A stretch of 64,000 nt of DNA from Emiliania huxleyi CCMP1516 (Eukaryota > Haptophyta > Isochrysidales > Noelaerhabdaceae): positions 364,944 through 428,943 of the forward strand of contig NW_005198391.1 in assembly GCF_000372725.1 (NCBI RefSeq). Reading direction: 5' to 3'. Below the pieces are notes generated by a model. It ran no database searches. It worked only from the letters and a program-made list of their open reading frames with translations, and was not told the DNA's origin. This document shows, one piece after another, positions 1-11,314 of the stretch (positions are counted from its first letter, which is position 1; the number at the start of each line of letters is the position of its first letter). The translations under genes were made by a program, and so were the position numbers.

Positions 1-200
1 TTCGGCGTGTGCTTGCTGCTTGCAACAATTACTCTTCGTCTTCGTGCCGGATCTGAGTCCCTCCCCAACTCTCGAGGAATGCAACCTTGATGGTCCCCAG
101 GCCAAGAGTGGCGCGCGCTCCTGCTGGCAACAGCAGTTGCAAGCGCTCGGGCGGCGTGCACTTGGAACAGCTGCCACGTTTGAGGCCGCCGGTCGCTGCG

Positions 201-2998
201 ATGCGGACTGCCGCTGCTTGCTTGGCCCTGCTCTTCTGTGGCCCAGTGCTGGGGCATGACAACCCTTGTTCCGCAACCGTGAGACAAGACCCTCACCTGT
301 TTTTTGCCCATGGGGGGCGCGCCGACTTCCGCGGGCGCAACGGGCGCTACTACAACTTTTTCTCGGCACCGGGCTTCTCGCTCAACGTCAAAATAGAGGA
401 GGCGCTGTTCACCTTGCGCGAGGGGAGGCTGGTGGTGAACGGCACGTTCATCACAGAAGCTCATGTGATCGCACGCACCGGCCCCGGGCGACACCCCAAG
501 CTTGCGACCGCATCCATCTGGGCATCTGAGCTGGGCGACGACAACTGGGGCTGGCAGGTGATCAACGGGACATGTGATCAACATGTCTTCAAGTTCGGCA
601 CGAACGGGTGGAAACATTGCCTGGGCCTCTCCATAGAGATGAGCTACTCCACCGCAGTCATCACCTTTGGAAATTGGACGGTCAGCGTTGGCGGCAACAA
701 AGTGTACGATTGGGTCTCAGGCCCGAGGCACCGGCTCGACGTCAGCTTTAACGCAAAGGGCGACGCCGCCGCCCGGGATCTACCGCACGGCCTGATCGGG
801 CAGTCGTTCTCGTCCACCGCGCCGCGCTACGGCGCGGTCGACTTTTATCCAGCAAACGGCCTCTTCACCACGGCCGCACAAGCTGAGGGTGCGATCGAGG
901 GCGAGGCGGCGCTGTACGAGATGCCTCACGCGCACGCGACGGACTACGCCTTCTCGCGTTACGACGGGGAGAAACAGACGGAGCTCATCAGCAAGCTGCT
1001 GGTGGAGCGTGACGCTCATGTCGCGTACGAGCCGGAAGAGGAGACATCTCGGCGGCTGGCGGAATGGCCTGAATGCCCGCCCCCGCCCGGACCACCGTGC
1101 TCGCCAGCGCCAACGGTGTCGAAAAAGATTTATGCCATCGTGCACGGCACCACGGGAAGCACTTTCTGGACCGTGTGGGGCGAGGGAGCTACTAATGGTC
1201 TGCCGCCTGGAACCGACTTCACATACCTCCGCACCAGCTACGACATTGCTCAAACCGTGGCGTACATCAACCAAGCCTGCGCCGACGCCGACGGAATCAT
1301 CCTGACATTGCCCTACACGGAGAGCGAAAGTGCCACGATCATCGGTGCGATCGACAGCTGCACGGCAACGCGCTCCAGCGTGAAGTTCTTCCTCGCCAAC
1401 ACGGACACCGCGTACGCCTTTGCCCTTTCAAACACCCTGTCGGACGGCTGGGACGGCTACGTTGGCAGCACCAACTATGACATCGGCAGGGTTTGCGGTG
1501 GCATCGTGCTAACTAATGACCTCACGACCGCCATGAGCTTGAAAGTCACCCCTGCTACCCCATCACAGACAGTGGTGGTCTATCTGAAGGCAGACGAGGC
1601 CTCCAACCAGGGCATTCTGCAGCGACAGACCGGCATCAGCGACATGCTGAGTGGCGGCATCACGTCTACCAGCACTGTGAGTGCAATCTCCTCCAGCGCT
1701 TATGTGATCGCCCTGGGAGTAGGGGCGGCAGATGATTTGACTACAGCCGGCGTGACTGTCAGTCTTCAGTGTGGCGACGACCAAAATCGAGGCTCCCTCC
1801 GGTACTTTGGGCAGGCCGTGTATCCCCAAGGGCTTTCAGCGACAGGACTGATGTACGCGACGGTGACGGGAACGGCCCCCACGTCGGGAGTTAGTTCGAC
1901 GATCGACAGCGGCGAGCTCGCCACCACTGGACTATTGTCGCATCCCTATGCCGAGGCGAGTTGCCCCCTTGTGCTCACCATCGTTACGCACGCGGATGCC
2001 GGCTCTGATTTCTGGGCGCAGTGGGAGGAGGGAGCCCGCGCCGCAGCACAAGATTTCAGCGTCGTCTGGTACTCAAATGGATTAGTCTCGTCTGCGGTCG
2101 TATCCGCCATCGAATCATCGTGCCCCTCGACCGATGCAATGGTCGTGACGGTGCCTTTCGACGATACCACGCAGGACTACTCCGATGTGGACGCCGCCAT
2201 CAAAGCGTGCCAGCAGAGCCGCCCCAGCCTGCCCATCGTGTCCGCAAACACGGACACATACCACAACCCGGAGTTGCTCGCCTATGTCGGTTCAGACAAC
2301 TACGCCATAGGGACCAAGTGCGGTATCGCCCCTTTCGTTGACAGCATCGATCAGCTGCTGGGCATGTCAGCACCCACCCCAAACGCGCTGCTTCTCGCAA
2401 ACGTGCGCACCCTCGTTTACCAACCGCCATCTGAGCTCCTAAACAGCGGGGTCACGAGTCGGTTCACTGGCATCCAAGCTGAAATGACTACCCAGGGAGC
2501 GGCATACGCGCCGGTGCTCTATACCAGTACAGCGGCGCTGCAAGCCGCCATACAAAGCGAGCCTCTTGCAAGCGTCCATCCGGGGTCCACCTTCGTTCAG
2601 TCGCTCACATACGGAGGCGTGCTCGAGCTCCAAGCCGTTGGTATAACCGTCGACTTCTCGTGTGGCGACACTCTTGGCAGCGGCCCCAAATATGGCCAGG
2701 ATGCCTGGTCGCAAGGCGCAGTGGCCTCCTTGACCGCTGTCGTGGGAGCTCGCGCGGTATGGCAGGGTGCCATTGGCAACGGCGCCTCCAATTCGGATCC
2801 AAGGGTGGGCGAAGCAGCGACTGAAAAGTATGCTCAAATGCTTGCAGCTCTGAGCGACGGGCCACCACGGCCCTTGCCTTTGCCGCCACCCTTTGCCCCG
2901 CCCCCGGTGCCTCCGCCCTTCCCCCCACCTCCTCCCTCGCTGCCACTGCCTCAGCCGGAGCCCTCTCCGCCACCTCCACCTTCGCCGCACCCGCCGGA

Positions 2999-3030
<32 letters not shown>

Positions 3031-4964
3031 GGCCGGAACCCCCGGAGCCCTCACCACCCCCACCCTTTCCATCTCCACCGCCTCCACCGCCTCCACCGCC
3101 TCCACCCTCGCCTTCGCCGCCTCCGGTTCTGGAGCCCTCCCCGCCTCCACCACCCTCACCACGCACACCGGAGCCGTCGCCGCCGCCACCACTCGTATCC
3201 CCGCAGCCCGGGCCGCCTCCCCCTCCGGAGCCCTCTCCCCCGCCTCCCCCACTGCCAAACACACCAGAGCCATCACCACCCTCACCACTCATTCTGCCGC
3301 CTCCGCCGCCGCCGCCGCCTCTTCCAAGCCTTCCGGGTCCATCTCCACCACCGCCACCGTCGCCAACTGTGCCGGAGCCAGGACCGCCCGAGCCGTCGCC
3401 GCCACCCCCGCCCTCGCCGCATACACCAGAACCCTCGCCTCCCAGCCCCTCGCCACCACCACCCCCGCCCCCGCCCCCGCCGCCCTCGCCCTTGCCCCCG
3501 CCCCCGCCCCCGCCCTCGCCTCCGCCCCCGCCCCCACCATCGCCGTTCTCGCCCGCGCCTATCTCACCAGACCCGTCGCCACCCCCACCGCCGGCTCCGC
3601 TCTCACCCGATCCGTCGCCGCCGAGTCCGTCGCCGCCGCCGCCGCCGCCACCGAGTCCGCCACTCCCGAATCCACCGCCGCCGCCGCCACCCAGTCCGCC
3701 GCCACCAAATCCACCACCGCCGCCGCCGTCGTTACTGCCTGGGCCACCGCCGCCGCCGCCCTCGCCGCCCCCGTCAGCACCAGACCCGTCGCCACCCCCA
3801 CCGCCGGCTCCGCTCTCACCCGATCCGTCGCCGCCGAGTCCGTCGCCGCCGCCGCCGCCGCCACCGAGTCCGCCACTCCCGAATCCACCGCCGCCGCCGC
3901 CACCCAGTCCGCCGCCACCAAATCCACCACCGCCGCCGCCGTCGTTACTGCCTGGGCCACCGCCGCCGCCGCCCTCGCCGCCCCCGTCAGCACCAGACCC
4001 TTCGCCGCCGCCGCCGCCCCTTCCGCTTTCACCAGATCCATCGCCACCGCCGGAGCCATCTCCGCCGCCGCCACCGACGCCCGACCCGCCGGAGCCGTCG
4101 CCACCTCCACCATCGCCGGGGCCACCGCCTCCGGATCCTTCCCCTCCGCCTCCGCCGTCGCCAGAGTCGCCGGAGCCGTCGCCGCCCCCGCCCTCCCCGA
4201 CGCCCTCGCCTCCACCTGCCGACACGGACAGTGACGGTATCCCCGACGCTGTTGAGGGCACTGCCGGAAGATACCCGCCCGACTCTGACAGCGACGGCAT
4301 CCACGACTACCTCGACCCGGACTCGGACGGCGACGGCATTCCCGACGGCGTGGAGGGAACCATTGACTCGGACAGCGACGGCATCCACGACTACCTCGAC
4401 CCGGACTCGGACGGCGACGGCATTCCCGACGGCGTGGAGGGAACCATTGACTCGGACAGCGACGGCATCCACGACTACCTCGACCCGGACTCGGACGGCG
4501 ACGGCACCCCCGACGCCGAGGAGGGACATCTCGACGCGGACAGCGACGGCGTACCCGACTACCTCGACCCGGACTCGGATAACGACGGCATTCCTGACGC
4601 TGAGGAGGGCACTTCCGATACGGACAGCGACGGCGTACCCGACTACCTCGACCCGGACTCGGACGGCGACGGCGTGCCCGACGCCGATGAAGGCACTTCT
4701 GACTATGACAGCGACGGCTTGCCCGACTACCTCGATCCTGACTCGGACGGCGACGGCGTCCCCAACGGCAGCGAGAGTAAAGGAGACTCCGATACCGACG
4801 GCGTACCTGACTACCTCGATCCGGACTCGGATGAGGATGGCCTGCCTGATGCGCAAGAAGCAGGTAGGGCTGGAGATCCGAACTATGTCACCATCAACCC
4901 AGGCGATAATATGGACGACACCCCCCCCTTCGATATCCACAGCAGATCGTATGGCGATAGGTAG
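201..4964 (+). CDS. Large secreted protein: two sugar-binding lobes, proline stalk, TSP3-type repeats
   Basis: One uninterrupted frame of 1587 residues. The ATG at 201 is chosen because it starts a clean signal peptide (MRTAAACLALLFCGPVLG); the open frame runs further 5' without a better start. Residues about 30-290 form a Trp/Gly-rich globular region resembling von Willebrand D-like or root-cap-like domains. Residues about 307-585 and 588-875 are two diverged copies of a periplasmic sugar-binding fold (Peripla_BP_4 type), each starting with a hydrophobic strand, then H-x-x-x-G-S-x-F-W. Residues about 886-1338 are almost only Pro, Ser and Glu, an extracellular hydroxyproline-rich stalk as in pherophorins. 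Residues about 1340-1570 are DSDGDG-x-P-D repeats of thrombospondin type 3, which bind calcium in animals. Inference: a wall, scale or matrix protein able to bind a glycan. No intron is seen, unlike most neighbours. Confidence 0.85.
3568..3993 (+). repeat. Exact tandem duplication of 213 bp inside the proline stalk
   Basis: Two 213-bp copies (71 codons) lie head to tail, the second starting near 3781, with no difference that I can see. The unit keeps the frame, so the stalk grew by 71 residues. The lack of divergence suggests recent unequal exchange. Confidence 0.85.
4281..4532 (+). repeat. 84-bp tandem repeats encoding calcium-type motifs
   Basis: Units start near 4281, 4365 and 4449 and encode 28 residues each with two D-x-D-x-D-G motifs. 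The first two are almost identical; further diverged copies continue to about 4900. They form the TSP3-like C-terminus of the first gene. Confidence 0.8.
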
Positions 4965-5494
4965 AAGTGGAGCCCGCACGCCGCCACCTTCCATCGGTTT
5001 TCATACTCCAGTCTGCGGTCACGTCCGTCTCCGGGCGGGGCGCGGCGCGGGGGGGAGGCGACAGAGGAGCGAGCGGAGCGCATGGCTCGCACCTCGCAGC
5101 TCGGGCGTGGGTTGGGGTGTCCAGCAGTAGATGGAGATCGCGGGGTGGGGGGGGGTTCTACATGTAGAAAAGGGCTGTATATGAGATCAAAATTCAAAAA
5201 AAGTGCAAAAACACACATCATAATGATTGTGCGGGGGGCGCCGTGTTGCCAAGCCGTTAAGCGCCGTCCAGGTCACGCACGTCTCGGCGTCTCTCTCAGC
5301 TCTGACTCACCCGGCCACTGTGTTGACAGAGATCTCTCTCTCGCGTCTGACTGATTGTTCTATGTGCTGTCCCCGCCCTGCACGCACGGCATTCCCCAAA
5401 CGCTCGGTCTGCATGATCAGATCACCGGAGTCGGCGACTCGCGTGATCGATATCGCGAGCGGGCGAGAAAGGTCGCCGGCAATCAGCCGCGGCC
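4965..5494. other. Gap between convergent genes
   Basis: Holds the 3' sides of the secreted-protein gene and of the minus-strand gene ending at 5495. Short frames here lack family features. I see no RNA gene or clear repeat. Confidence 0.5.
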
Positions 5495-7068
5495 TCAGCC
5501 TAGCCGGCTCGGCACGGCGCGTCCGTGCGAGTCGGGCTCGGCGTCACGCAACTCGTTCAGGCGGATCCGTAGCCCCTGGGCGGAGGGCGGGCGGGGTCGC
5601 AAGCGGCTCCGGTGGCGCGAGGGGCGAGGGTTTGGTGGGCGAGGCTGCGCCTTGTTCTCGGCAGACTGCGCCGCCACCTGCTCCTTGAGCCGATCGAGTC
5701 GCTCCTGCATTAGCCCTAACCGCGTCGTCGCCTGCTCCCGGATGCGACGCTCGCTGGCCGCCTCGGCCTTGACCGAGTCGAACCACGCCTCCATCTCCTC
5801 GAGCCGCGCCGTCAGCCGCTGCAGCCGCTCGAGCGCCGCCGCCTGCGGGGGAGCGGCGCCGCTCGGGACCGCCGCAGTTTTCCGCCACCGCTGCAGGCCG
5901 CCCCGTACTGCAGGCCCTCCCGCAAGGCCCTCCCCGCACTACTCGCCCTCCCGCACCACACCTCCCGCACCGCACCTCCCTCCCGCACCGCACCTCCCTC
6001 CCGCACCGCACCGCCCTCCCGCACCGCACCTCCCGCACCGCACCTCCCTCCCGCACCACACCTCCCTCCCGCACCGCACCGCCCTCCCGCACCGCACCTC
6101 CCGCACCGCACCTCCCTCCCGCACCACACCTCCCTCCCGCACCACACCTCCCGCACCGCACCTCCCTCCCGCACCACACCTCCCTCCCGCACCACACCTC
6201 CCGCACCGCACCTCCCTCCCGCACCACACCTCCCGCACCGCACTACACCTCCCGCACTACTCGCACCTCCTCGAGCCTCTCGCCCGGAAGCGAGGCGTCG
6301 CCGACGCCAGTCACGGTGGTGGCGCGCGAGTCGACCGAGATCTCGCTCGGCGGCCGCGAGGGAGAGGTGCACGAGAGCGACGCGACCGACTCCGTCTCAC
6401 GCGCAGAGTCGTTGAAGGCCTTGTACGCCGCCTGCCGCTGCGACAGCTGCAGCCGGCCGACAGAGCCTCTCTGCAGCGCGCCGCGCTCGAGCTGGCCGTC
6501 GAAGTCGACCTCGTCCATGCCGACGTCCACCTCGATCGACCCGGCCAGCAGCGCCTGCGCTCCGGAGCGGGGCGGAGGCGGGACAGGCGTGGAGGCGACG
6601 CCGTGGGGATGGCGCGCGCGGCGGCCCGGCCGGCGCCTTGTGCTTGGCGTGGCGCACGAGGGAGTTGCCGTACTCGGTGGTGTAGTTGTGGAGCGGCTGC
6701 AGCTCTCCCAGCGAGTGGATCATCTTGAGCTTGCGCTCCGTCCGGTCCATGAGCAGGAGCCCCTCTGAGAGAGGCTGCGACAGCGTGAGGTAGTCGTGCG
6801 TGATGACGTGCGCCGCGTTGATCTTGAGCGCGTGCTTGAGCTGCTGCTTGTGGGACGGCGGTCTGCGCCGACCGCCGCGCCCCGCTGCCGTGCTGCTGAC
6901 TCGCGACCCTGCCTGCGGTCCGGCTGCCGAGGACGTGCCCGCCGCCGCCGCCTGGCATGCGCCGCTGCCGCCTCCTGCCGCTGCCGCCGGCCCGGCGGAG
7001 CTCGACTGCGCGGCGGGCTGCTGACCCGTGATGTCAAACTTGGCCATCAGTCGCTCGAGCGGGTCCAT
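5495..7068 (-). CDS. Unrecognised protein with C-terminal coiled coil (3 exons)
   Basis: Exons 7068-6637, 6554-6267 and 5842-5495 join in phase to give 355 residues. The first intron has a GC donor (AAG^GCGCCG) and the second a GT donor (GAG^GTGCGA). The N-terminus is low complexity, then a conserved-looking block near residues 55-130 (KQQLKHALKINAAHVITHDY and following). The last exon is a heptad-rich coiled coil (LERLQRLTARLEEMEAW and following). I do not recognise the family; the shape suggests a structural or adaptor protein. A TATA box lies about 115 bp upstream in a promoter that mirrors that of the divergent GPx-like gene. Confidence 0.7.
5939..6250. repeat. Minisatellite filling an intron
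   Basis: About 310 bp of alternating CCTCCCGCACCGCA and CCTCCCGCACCACA units. On the gene strand it makes up most of the second intron of the coiled-coil gene (6266-5843). The Arg/Gly/Val-rich open frames here are artefacts of the repeat. Confidence 0.85.
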
Positions 7069-7175
7069 GCAGCGGCGCGCAACCGGTCGTGTGCGCGTCC
7101 GCAGGTAAACGGGAGACTTCGAAATAAAAAGAATTTTCTTCCGCTTTTTCCGCTCTCTCCGCTACCCAAGCCGGA

Positions 7176-7186
7176 TTTTTATATAG
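7176..7186 (-). promoter_or_regulatory. TATA box of the coiled-coil gene
   Basis: On the minus strand reads CTGCTATATAAAAAT about 110 bp before the ATG at 7068, followed by GCTTGGGTAG and CGGAAAAAG. The same three blocks occur in the same order at the divergent promoter near 8215. Confidence 0.6.
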
Positions 7187-7337
7187 CAGCTCCTCTCTAC
7201 CCAGAGCTGTCTTTCTCGCCCGAGGCTCGCCGTGGCCCCACACGGCAGCCTCTGCTCGCGTTTTCGAGCCAGGACCTTCGTCCGGGCCCATGGCCGGCAC
7301 GCCATCGTCGATTCCGCGCGCTCGGCTCCACCGGCTT

Positions 7338-8059
7338 GCTGTGCGGACGGCTTCTTGTCGCTCTCGTCGAGAGCGTTTTGGCGGCCCGGCGGGTGGGAGA
7401 ATCTGTGTCGTCTGATGTGTCACTGTGTACGTCACATCGGTCTTGATAACAAGCACGGTCGATCCGTCGAAGCGATATACTCGTCACGTCACGCTGGACG
7501 GCTTGCACGGAGCTCTGTGCCGGCACACACAGGAAGAGCCGTCCGGCAAGAAGAGCTCGATAGGGAGCGAGAACCGTCAAAGGTGCTCACGCAGGTTTCG
7601 GACGTCCGTCCTGGTGCGGTCAGTTCCCCCCAGGTTTGACCGCGCAGGTCTCAAAACTCGTCGAGCACTCGTAGCCTTTCTGCGACTCTCTGCGTGCTGC
7701 CGGCTCGGGAAGAGCAGATTTTGCAAGATATCTCAACGAGATCCAACATCTGCGCGGTCATTTTTGGAGTGATCTTACCGCGTCATGACGGAGTCTTGAT
7801 ACCTCTCGGAGCACCTTTGACGGTTCTCGCTCCCTATCGAGCTCTTCTTGCCGTACGGCTCTTCCTGTGTGTGCCGGCACAGAGTTTCGTGCAAGCCGTC
7901 CAGCGTGACGTGACGAGTATATCGCTTCGACGGATCGACCGTGCTTGTTATCAAGACCGATGTGACGTACACAGTGACACATCAGACGACACAGATTCTC
8001 CCACCCGCCGGGCCGCCAAAACGCTCTCGACGAGAGCGACATGAAGCCGTCCGCACAGC
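7338..8059. repeat. Long inverted repeat between two divergent promoters
   Basis: Arms 7338-7587 and 7810-8059 (250 bp each) are reverse complements with only a handful of mismatches by eye, around a 222-bp non-palindromic centre. Similar peptides therefore appear on opposite strands, which first marked it. No target duplication is clear at the ends and no transposase frame is inside. It may be an inverted duplication of promoter DNA, a MITE-like element, or a hairpin RNA source. Confidence 0.85.
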
Positions 8060-8212
8060 TACTCGGACATTACCGATCATGACGAGCGGCGAAGGAGTGC
8101 TCCGCTGGGTCACGCCACGGGGGCCCGCCGCCTCAGATGCGACTTTCGGATGCGGTAGGGCTTGCGCGAGCGTCTGTTCAGTCTACGCTAGACTGAACTG
8201 GGCGCGGGCCCT

Positions 8213-8224
8213 GCTATATAAAAT
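8213..8224 (+). promoter_or_regulatory. TATA box of the GPx-like gene
   Basis: CTGCTATATAAAATTG lies about 55 bp before the ATG at 8273 and is followed by GCTTGGGTAG and CGGAAAAG, matching the mirrored promoter near 7180. Confidence 0.65.
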
Positions 8225-8272
8225 TGAGCTTGGGTAGTTAGAGCCGGAAAAGAAACCGTCCGGCGGCCCGCG

Positions 8273-9372
8273 ATGGCGGTGAGGTGCGGCTGCCTTCTAG
8301 TCCCTCTCCTCCTCGCCTCCGACGCGAGCGGCGTCCGCATCGCTCCCCGGCGCGCCGTCGTGCGCGACGCCGCGGCCGTGGCCGCCGGAGTCGCACTGCT
8401 AGGCCGACAGTGGCCCGCGTCGGCGGACGAGGGAGAGGGCGAGCTCGCTGCGGCGCCGGCCGCGGCCTCGGTGGCGGAGGCCGTGTCCGAGCCAGACGCT
8501 GCGCCTCCGCCTGCTCCCGCGCCGCCGCCGACGCCCAGCTTTGACGTGCCGTTCCGCGGCGAGCCCACGCCCATCAAGCCGTTCCTTGGCCGCGCGAGCA
8601 TCGTCGTCAACGTGAAGTTTGACGACCCGGCGACGCTCGACCAGCTGCCGGGGCTGCAGGCGCTGTACGCGCGGTACAACGCCGAGGGGCTGCACGTCCT
8701 CGCCTTCCCGACCGACCAGGGCTGGTTCGAGGCGGACGACTCCAACACGCTCCGCCTCAAGTTCAAGTCGGTGTACGACGTGCGGCACCCGTCGACACTC
8801 CACACGCCACGCTCACGAAAACACAGGCGTCCGACCCCGCTCGTCGCCCACCCCACGCCGCAGTTTGGCCAGTACCCGGCGGCCGTCGTCTTTGACAAGG
8901 CGCGCGCACTGCGCTGCCGCCCTCCGCCGCGGCATAGCCCGCTCCCTGCCGCACCGGTTCTGTCCGGCTGCACCTCGCAGGCAGACTTGCTCGGCGGGAA
9001 CGCGCTGCCCTTCTACAGCTGGCTCACGCGCAGCATGTCCAACCCATGGGGCGTGCAGCGCCTCGTCTTCGACTACGAGAAGTTCCTTCTCGCCCCCGAC
9101 GGCACGCCGCTGCGACGCTACCCGCGAAAGTGCGCTCGTGGCCTCCGCTCCGCCGCCCTCTCCGCGCCGCGCCGAGGAGGCCGTCCACCGCCCTCGCCGG
9201 CAGGTATCCGCCGCAGAATATGGAGGCCGATATCGAGGCTGTGCTCGCGGGCCGGCCGCTGCCGCCGCCGAGCCCGGCGCTCGCAAAGGCGTGGGAGGAC
9301 GCCAAGCGCGAAGCGGTCAAGAGCGAGTACGCATTCAAGCCAGGTTACAACTACGTCGCGGGCCGAGGCTGA
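8273..9372 (+). CDS. Glutathione peroxidase-like protein, probable thylakoid lumen (4 exons)
   Basis: Exons 8273-8779, 8864-8899, 8981-9129 and 9204-9372 join in phase; donors are GT, GC and GT. The first two introns stay open in frame and could be missed. The N-terminus has a signal-like stretch, then a second targeting element with a twin Arg (RRAVVRD), a hydrophobic run and an ASA-D cleavage site, typical of Tat import into the lumen. The body follows the GPx fold: VVNVKFDDPATLDQL, LHVLAFPTDQGWF, FDYEKFLLAPDGTPLRRY and a C-terminal helix. The family Cys or Sec normally follows V-N-V-A-S-K; here that site is K-F-D-D with no Cys, and no in-frame TGA encodes Sec. The fold is clear, the peroxidase activity doubtful. 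Confidence 0.75.
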
Positions 9373-9908
9373 GCCCGGCAGCTAGAGCAGACGCTGGGAG
9401 CGCAGATCGGGCACTGGGCCCCGCAGGCGCAGCGCGCCGCACCGGGGCCTGGGGCCGCTCGGTCGTTGGGCGGTGGGTCGAGAGCACACCCACAGACCCG
9501 AGGCCGAGCCACCCCCCGCGCCTCACGCCCCTCAGAGCCCGCAGCAGCAGCGCCACCGTTTTTTTTACTTTACAGCCGCATCACACAATAGTTTTTAATG
9601 TAGTGGAGGTGGGTGCAACCCCCCAAAAACCGTACAACCCGAACGGCGCGCGCGACGGTCTCGCGAGCGGGAGAGCAGCGGAGAGCGGTGGAGGCGGAAG
9701 CTGCGAAGGACGCCGACTCGGACTCGGGCTGAAGTAACAGTAGCAGATACTATCTAGGAGAGCCGTGCATGGGCCGCGCAGCCCTCCCCCACGGCGTGGC
9801 GTTGCAGCGACGCGCAACTATCCAGCGCGTAGCAGCCAGAGACCGCAGAGAAGCAAGAGCACGCGCAGAGCAGACATGCGCAGCACAGCAAGATATAGCG
9901 ATGGTTGC
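9373..9908. other. Gap between convergent genes
   Basis: Contains the 3' sides of the GPx-like gene and of the small complex III gene. A T-run and an A/T-rich stretch near 9560-9600 may be part of the 3' end signal. I see no further gene. Confidence 0.4.
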
Positions 9909-10121
9909 TCAATCGGCCTTCGGCTTCACCAAACCCATTGCGGCGAAGAGATCGCGGTAGCCACACGGCTGGCCGTAAGGCGTCTCGAGCAGGATGGAAG
10001 GCAGGTCGTCGAACGCAAGGAAAAAGACGACGCTGCCGCCGGCGACGCCCCACCGCACCGCCGGGGGCGTGTACAGCTTGGCCATGTGCATGAGATTCGG
10101 AGGCAGCATGCGAGGCAGCAT
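9909..10121 (-). CDS. Cytochrome bc1 complex small subunit (UQCR11/QCR10-like)
   Basis: Codes for 70 residues. RMLPPNLMHMAKLYTPPAVR, then W-G-x-x-G-G and a single membrane segment ending in DDLPSILLETPYGQ, matches the spacing of animal 6.4-kDa subunit QCR10 (R-F-L-G-P, L-A-K, P-T-A, W-G, W-A-T-D, I-L, P-Y). The protein would sit in the inner mitochondrial membrane at the edge of complex III. The ATG directly follows a CCGCAG acceptor-like site, so a 5' non-coding exon upstream is possible. Weak but ordered similarity; assignment is tentative. Confidence 0.5.
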   Translation of the reverse strand: MLPRMLPPNLMHMAKLYTPPAVRWGVAGGSVVFFLAFDDLPSILLETPYGQPCGYRDLFAAMGLVKPKAD

Positions 10122-10737
10122 CTGCGGGGTGGGACAGTAGCGCGTATGGAGGGGTGAGGTGGGCAAAACGCTGCGGCTGCAGAGCAAAGCGGCAGAGAGT
10201 GGAGCGCAGCGCTCTGCGCCGCGCGGTGGTGCGCAGCCGCTGCTCCAGGCGGGCGGGCGGTGGAAGCGGCGTGGCGACGCGCGGATACAGCCGCGTGCGT
10301 GATTGGGCAGGGGCAAGGCGGCGTGCGATATGGCCAGCGCGCCTAGCTAGCTGGTGCACAAGCAAAAGAAGAATTCTGGTCCCCAGCAAAGGGAGGTGCT
10401 TCTTTAGCAGGCGGTGGAGACTGTCGGCTGCGAGGACGGTCGCATTTGCGTGAGGCGAGGCGAGCATTGCTGCGCGTTGCATGCGCCATGCCTCGCGCCA
10501 GCGCGTGCGGGAGCTCCCTGGCTGAGCGTTGAGTCCAGGCGAGTTGCGCTTGCCACTATCGCTACGCCGAGCCGAGCTGACGCGCCGAGGCGCCGGCCAG
10601 TCGCAGCCGTGAGGCATGCCATAGCAGCAGAGGCACCTCCTACCCATTGGGCGGGCAGACAGAAGGCCAGGGCAGCACTGGCAAGTGCAACGCGCCTCAT
10701 GTCGGAGAGCCACCGTGCCTCGTTCGCCGCTTATGAT

Positions 10738-10892
10738 GTAGAGTTTGTTGTAGAGATTTCACGTTGTAGAGCGCCTCTACATCGCTCTACAACGGAGGCG
10801 CATCGTCACGCGCCGGATGTAGAGCTCTACAGCTCTACAGCGCTCCAGAGCGCTCTACATCTCTACAGCTCTACAGCGCTCTACACTCTAGA
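10738..10892. repeat. TAGAGC/GCTCTA-rich low-complexity block
   Basis: Many TGTAGAG and CTCTACA words in both orientations give a locally self-complementary stretch. It lies just past the 3' end of the AP2 fragment. Origin unknown. Confidence 0.6.
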
Positions 10893-11238
10893 GTCGCGTC
10901 ACACGCTTGCCAATGTGCTCACTGCCATCGTGGACTCCGACCACTGCCTCCCCTATGCCGTCGCCGATTGGCTGCGCGCTGCCCTGGTCGGTGCGTGGTG
11001 CTTTGCGCGCGCGAGCGTAGGCGACACCGGCCTCGACTGCGGTGGGAAACGATCCGATGAATGCCCTTGTTGGGTTGCCCAGACGCGCCTCGAATTGATT
11101 TGTCTGCTTCCCAGCACGGCGGGACACGCCCGTGTAGCCGGTCGCGTTCGTCGACGACAGATGCAGGTCGAGGCCCTGGGCACGGCGCACCAGCATCGCC
11201 ATTGATGCGTTGTGCAGCGCGCGGTCGGGATACAACAA
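10888..11238 (-). CDS. AP2-domain protein fragment (C-terminal exon)
   Basis: The frame encodes LHLSSTNATGYTGVSRR, then FEAR, IGSFPTAVEAGVAYARAR, an AP2/ERF DNA-binding module (three strands and a helix) of the form common in haptophyte and phage proteins. It ends about 40 residues later. The 5' side is unresolved: the frame starts without a strong context, and an upstream exon with a GTGAGT donor near 11487 is possible. It could be the last exon of a transcription factor or a decayed copy. Confidence 0.5.
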   Translation of the reverse strand: MLYPDRALHNASMAMLVRRAQGLDLHLSSTNATGYTGVSRRAGKQTNQFEARLGNPTRAFIGSFPTAVEAGVAYARARKAPRTDQGSAQPIGDGIGEAVVGVHDGSEHIGKRVTRL

Positions 11239-11314
11239 GACAACTCGGAAGTTCCCCTCGAAGACTGAAGCTCGACTCTACTCGAATAGGAATGTACAGA
11301 ACGGCGGAACTCAC

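Noticed and set aside
2951-4300. 449-codon Gly-rich frame on the minus strand and a 745-codon Arg/His-rich frame on the plus strand
   Set aside because: Both are shadows of the proline-rich CCG-type coding sequence of the first gene and show no domain structure.
5544-6372. Arg/Gly/Val-rich frames on the minus strand
   Set aside because: They translate the intronic minisatellite; the exons on either side explain the gene without them.
7338-8059. Two small genes on opposite strands with the same peptide
   Set aside because: The similarity is caused by the inverted repeat; the frames have no ATG-led conserved domain.
8273-9372. Selenocysteine glutathione peroxidase
   Set aside because: No in-frame TGA at the catalytic position and no supported insertion element downstream.
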